A DNA stretch of 64,000 nucleotides from PFJX01 sp040757575. GTDB taxonomy: Bacteria > Pseudomonadota > Gammaproteobacteria > Burkholderiales > Thiobacillaceae. Under the pieces are notes generated by a model that was not told the DNA's origin, searched no databases, and saw nothing but the letters and a program-made list of their open reading frames with translations. Positions 60,727 to 64,000 of the stretch are shown piece by piece (the first letter of the stretch is position 1; each line of letters opens with the position of its first letter). The stretch lies in contig JBFLXA010000007.1 of assembly GCA_040757575.1 (NCBI GenBank), positions 62,001-126,000 on the forward strand. The letters run 5' to 3'. Both the position numbers and the translations under genes were made by a program.

Positions 60727-63327
60727 ATGTCAGCCAAACCCGCACCGGTCCGCAAAGTCCAGGACCCTCTCCTCGAGAAGCCCCACTCCCATGACCTGGC
60801 CCCTCCCGTGGTCGGCATCGGCTGTTCGGCAGGGGGCCTGGAAGCCCTGGAAAAATTTCTCGGGCACGTGCCTGCCCAATGCGGACTGGCCTTTGTCATC
60901 GTCCAGCACCTGGACCCGCAGCACGCCAGCGCCTTGCCGGAACTGCTCCAGAAACAGACGGCCATGCCCGTCGTCGAAGCAGGGGACGACATGGTCGTGG
61001 AAGCTGACCGGGTCTACGTCATTCCGCCCAACAAGGACCTGTCCCTCCTGCACGGGAAATTGCATCTGCTTGAGCCCATCTCCCCCCGGGGCCTGCGGCT
61101 GCCCATCGATTTCTTCCTGCGCTCCCTGGCAGAAGACTGCAAGGAACGGGCCATCGGGGTAGTGCTTTCTGGCATGGGCTCGGACGGCGTGTTCGGCCTG
61201 CGGGCCATCAAGGAAATGGCGGGCCTCACCCTGGTCCAGGAGCCGGCCAGCGCCCAGGCCGACAGCATGCCCCGCAGTGCCATCGAAGCCGGCGTGGCAG
61301 ACATCGTCGCACCCGCCGAGGCACTGCCCGGGCGCATAGTGGAATACCTCCGGCATCCATCCTGCGAATTTCGCCTTCAGCCACCTCCGCAAGCCGACCT
61401 GCTCAGCGCCCTGGACAAGGTGGTCATCCTTCTGCGGGACCGCAGTGGCAACGATTTCTCCCTGTACAAGACCAATACGCTCCATCGACGCATCGAACGG
61501 CGCATGGCTGTCCACCAGATCACTCAGTTGGACGACTATGTGCACCTGTTACGAAACAACCCTGCCGAACTGGACCTGCTCTTCAAGGAGTTGCTCATCG
61601 GCGTCACCAATTTCTTCCGCGACCCCGAAGTCTGGGGTTATCTGAAAAACGATGCCCTGCCGGACCTTCTGGCCCGGCACCCAGACGGCAAGGCCTTGCG
61701 CGCCTGGGTGGCCGCCTGCTCCACCGGCGAAGAGGCCTATTCACTGGCGATCGTCTTCCGGGAAGCCATGGAACAACTCAAGCCGGAAGGGCGCTTCAAC
61801 CTGCAGATCTACGCCACCGACCTGGACCCGGAAGCCATCGAGCGCGCCCGCAAGGGTGTTTATCCGGAGAACATCGCGGCAGATGTGACTCCGGAGCGGC
61901 TGGGCCGCTTCTTCGTCCCCGAAGAGGGCGGCGGCTACCGCATCCGAAAGGACATCCGGGAGATGGTGGTCTTCGCCACCCAGAATGTCATCTCCGACCC
62001 CCCTTTCACCAAGCTCGACATCCTCACCTGCCGCAACCTGCTGATCTACTTTGGCGCCCGGCTGCAGAAAAACCTGCTGCCCTTGTTCCACTACGCGCTG
62101 AACCCGGGCGGACTGCTCCTGCTGGGCAGCGCGGAAACCATCGGCAACTACAGCAACCTGTTTGAACCCCTCAACAACAAGGCCCGCGTATTCCGGCGAC
62201 AGGATGAGACCCGGGCAGTCATGGATATGGCCTTTCCCGGCCGGCAGATGCCCGCGCAATCCCTGGGCGAGGAATTCCCCCTAGCAGAAGCCCCGGACAA
62301 CCTGGGCCAACTCACCGACCAGCTTATTCAACAGCAGTTCGCCCCTGCCGCCGTGTTGGTGAACGCCGAGGGCGACATTCTTTATATCAGCGGTCGCACG
62401 GGTAAATACCTGGAGCCCGCCGCCGGAAGAACCAACATGAACCTCCACGCCATGGCCCGGGAAGGCTTGCGGGAGGCCCTGGTGGGCGTGATTTTCAAAG
62501 CTCTGAAGGAGCCTCAGCAGCCCATCCTGCTGAAAAGCTTGCGGGTGGGCAACAACGGCGGCACCCAGATCGTCGATGTCACCGTACAGGCCATCGACAA
62601 GCCCGAAGCCCTGCGCGGGCGGGTGATCGTGGTGTTCCGCGACATGCCCGCGCCGCCCTCGCGCCGCAAATCAGCCAAGACCCCCATCCCGGAAGCCCAG
62701 AACATCCTCATGCAGGAACTGCAACAGACCCGGGAGGCCTTGCAGATCACCCACGAGGAGATGCAGACCACGGTGGAGGAGCTCAAGTCCAGCAACGAGG
62801 AACTGCAATCCACCAACGAGGAATTGCAGTCCACCAACGAAGAACTTACCACCTCGAAGGAGGAGTTGCAGTCCCTCAACGAGGAGTTGCAAACGGTGAA
62901 TGCCGAACTGCAATCCAAGGTGGACGATCTCACCTGGGTGCGCAACGACATGACGAACCTGCTCAACAGCACGGAAATCGCCACGGTCTTCCTTGACAAC
63001 GACATGCGCTTGCGACGCTTCACAACCCACGCCACCAAGATTTTCAAGCTCATACCCGGCGACGTGGGCCGCCCCCTTTCCCACGTGGTGACCGACCTGG
63101 ACTACCCGAACCTGAAGGACGACGCCCTCGATGTCCTGCGCACCCTGGTGTTCCAGGAAAAAGTCGCCGCCACCCACGACGGCAGGTGGTATCGGGTACG
63201 GGTCATGCCCTACCGCACCCAGGACAACGTGATCGACGGAGTGGTGATCACCTTCATCGACATCACCGAGATCAAGCAACTGGAAGCAGCACTCCTGCAA
63301 CGTGGAGACCATGATGACAAAGTCTAG
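60727..63327 (+). CDS. CheB-CheR fusion with coiled coil and PAS domain
   Basis: 866 residues: CheB methylesterase domain (about 28-215; catalytic Ser in GIGCSAGGLEAL, His in IVQHLDPQH, Asp in GMGSDGVFG), CheR methyltransferase domain (about 230-495; VTNFFRDPEVW, AACSTGEEAYSLAI, CRNLLIYFG), PAS region (about 530-635), a Glu-rich heptad coiled coil (655-735) and a C-terminal PAS domain (about 740-855). There is no receiver and no chemoreceptor nearby. Such fusions act in non-chemotaxis signalling with downstream kinases; the next gene is a kinase overlapping its end. Confidence 0.94.
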   Translation: MSAKPAPVRKVQDPLLEKPHSHDLAPPVVGIGCSAGGLEALEKFLGHVPAQCGLAFVIVQHLDPQHASALPELLQKQTAMPVVEAGDDMVVEADRVYVIPPNKDLSLLHGKLHLLEPISPRGLRLPIDFFLRSLAEDCKERAIGVVLSGMGSDGVFGLRAIKEMAGLTLVQEPASAQADSMPRSAIEAGVADIVAPAEALPGRIVEYLRHPSCEFRLQPPPQADLLSALDKVVILLRDRSGNDFSLYKTNTLHRRIERRMAVHQITQLDDYVHLLRNNPAELDLLFKELLIGVTNFFRDPEVWGYLKNDALPDLLARHPDGKALRAWVAACSTGEEAYSLAIVFREAMEQLKPEGRFNLQIYATDLDPEAIERARKGVYPENIAADVTPERLGRFFVPEEGGGYRIRKDIREMVVFATQNVISDPPFTKLDILTCRNLLIYFGARLQKNLLPLFHYALNPGGLLLLGSAETIGNYSNLFEPLNNKARVFRRQDETRAVMDMAFPGRQMPAQSLGEEFPLAEAPDNLGQLTDQLIQQQFAPAAVLVNAEGDILYISGRTGKYLEPAAGRTNMNLHAMAREGLREALVGVIFKALKEPQQPILLKSLRVGNNGGTQIVDVTVQAIDKPEALRGRVIVVFRDMPAPPSRRKSAKTPIPEAQNILMQELQQTREALQITHEEMQTTVEELKSSNEELQSTNEELQSTNEELTTSKEELQSLNEELQTVNAELQSKVDDLTWVRNDMTNLLNSTEIATVFLDNDMRLRRFTTHATKIFKLIPGDVGRPLSHVVTDLDYPNLKDDALDVLRTLVFQEKVAATHDGRWYRVRVMPYRTQDNVIDGVVITFIDITEIKQLEAALLQRGDHDDKV
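62776..62901 (+). repeat. 21-bp in-frame tandem repeat coding for coiled-coil heptads
   Basis: Six successive 21-bp units (for example 62797-62817 and 62818-62838 differ at two bases) encode heptads of the EELQSTN kind. This is the stutter-free signalling helix between the PAS domains. Confidence 0.85.
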
Positions 63328-64000
63328 CGACCCCGGTCCCGAAGACCTGCGCCAGCAAGCCGAGGCGCGCTTGCAAAGCCGGCCTGGGGCGATGGCTGCC
63401 TCCGACGCGAATGTCAGGCGGCTGATGCACGAATTGCAGGTCCACCAGATCGAACTGGAAATGCAGAACGACGCCCTGCGCCAGATTCAGTCAGACATGC
63501 AGGATGCCCTGAAGCGCTATGCGGACCTGAACGATCATCTTGAGGAAACCATCGCCACCCGCACCGCCGACCTGGCCCTGGCCCGAGAAGCGGCCGAGTC
63601 TGCCAACCGGGCAAAAAGCGCCTTTCTGGCCAACATGAGCCACGAGTTGCGCACCCCCATGAACGCCATCATGGGCCTGAGCGACCTGGCCCTGCGGCGG
63701 TCCACGGACCCCAAACAGCAGGATCAGCTGAACAAGATCATCCGGGCCTCCCGCAGCCTGCTCTCCATCATCAACGACATCCTGGACATCTCGAAGATCG
63801 AGGCCGAGCGGATGACGCTGGACCAGGTAGATTTCCGGCTCAAGGACGTATTGCACCATCTCCACGCACTCATCAGCCTTGACGCAGCCAATAAGGGCCT
63901 GGGACTGAGCGTAAAGCTGCCGGCAGAGGTCGGCAGCATGAACTTGCTGGGCGACCCCATGCGCCTGGGGCAAATCCTGCTCAACCTGGCCAGTAACGCC
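63311..64000 (+). CDS. histidine kinase, 3' partial
   Basis: Open from ATG 63311 (MMTKSSDPGPEDL; ATG 63314 also possible) to the window end, 230 codons. It overlaps the CheB-CheR stop by 17 bases, so translation is coupled. N-terminal helix VRRLMHELQVHQIELEMQN and coiled coil, then HisKA with phospho-acceptor His in FLANMSHELRTPMNAIMGL (about residue 112), and the start of an HATPase domain (GDPMRLGQILLNLASNA). The remainder, possibly receivers, lies outside the window. Confidence 0.93.
   Translation, partial: MMTKSSDPGPEDLRQQAEARLQSRPGAMAASDANVRRLMHELQVHQIELEMQNDALRQIQSDMQDALKRYADLNDHLEETIATRTADLALAREAAESANRAKSAFLANMSHELRTPMNAIMGLSDLALRRSTDPKQQDQLNKIIRASRSLLSIINDILDISKIEAERMTLDQVDFRLKDVLHHLHALISLDAANKGLGLSVKLPAEVGSMNLLGDPMRLGQILLNLASNA

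Noticed and set aside
62776..62901. Tandem repeats as a mobile or phase-variable element
   Set aside because: The units are in frame within the CheB-CheR fusion and encode a regular coiled coil; protein structure explains them.

Overview
The window is 64 kb of GC-rich, densely coded bacterial DNA. Gene content points to a betaproteobacterial sulfur oxidiser (Thiobacillus/Sulfuritalea-like; genus not certain): a complete oxidative-type dsr operon with dsrEFH, dsrL and dsrN, a proteobacterial petABC-sspA-sspB-tRNA block, NifA-like sigma-54 regulation and a C-terminal PAS/CheBR signalling style. No rRNA, insertion sequence, prophage or CRISPR array is visible. The first gene (TonB receptor) and the last gene (histidine kinase) are cut by the window edges.

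Region 1 (1-13.5 kb): an OprC-like copper TonB receptor, then a leftward operon osmC / acyl-CoA-dehydrogenase-like flavoprotein / DUF302 / rubredoxin / rubredoxin reductase, then a NifA-type sigma-54 activator, then a rightward operon of two tandem Tat-exported NrtA/CynA-like binding proteins, permease, ATPase and cyanase (cynS). I find a consensus sigma-54 promoter in front of BOTH operons flanking the activator, plus a shared upstream motif, so the three units look like one regulon centred on cyanate or a related small nitrogen compound.

Region 2 (13.6-20.5 kb): a secreted HExxH protein, a FIST sensor protein, a divergent pair of an HDAC-family deacetylase and a Pat-type protein acetyltransferase, and methionine gamma-lyase.

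Region 3 (20.5-38.9 kb): sulfur oxidation. Leftward dsrA-B-E-F-H-C-M-K-L-J-O-P, a strong hairpin terminator, dsrN, dsrR-like and cysG (siroheme supply). Most of the longer intergenic gaps of the operon hold a hairpin. Divergent from dsrA, across a perfect 30-bp palindrome, is a rightward set: a small protein, a Cas6/Cmx6-like RAMP protein with no CRISPR array anywhere in the window, a cysteine-less DsrC paralogue, a tandem rhodanese sulfurtransferase, an unknown protein and a TauD-like dioxygenase. The orphan Cas6-like protein in a dsr locus is the most unusual item here.

Region 4 (39-49 kb): NarX/NarL-like two-component system, housekeeping genes amiC, tsaE, queG, murI, a small cytochrome c, tRNA-Ser, tRNA-Thr, sspB, sspA and the cytochrome bc1 genes petC, petB, petA.

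Region 5 (49-64 kb): a DegS/HtrA-like protease; a tight signalling operon of HD-GYP response regulator, PhnD-like periplasmic protein, hybrid kinase, H-NOX heme sensor and a second hybrid kinase with Hpt; SlyD-like PPIase; GH57 glucanotransferase; and a CheB-CheR-PAS fusion followed by a further kinase running off the end.
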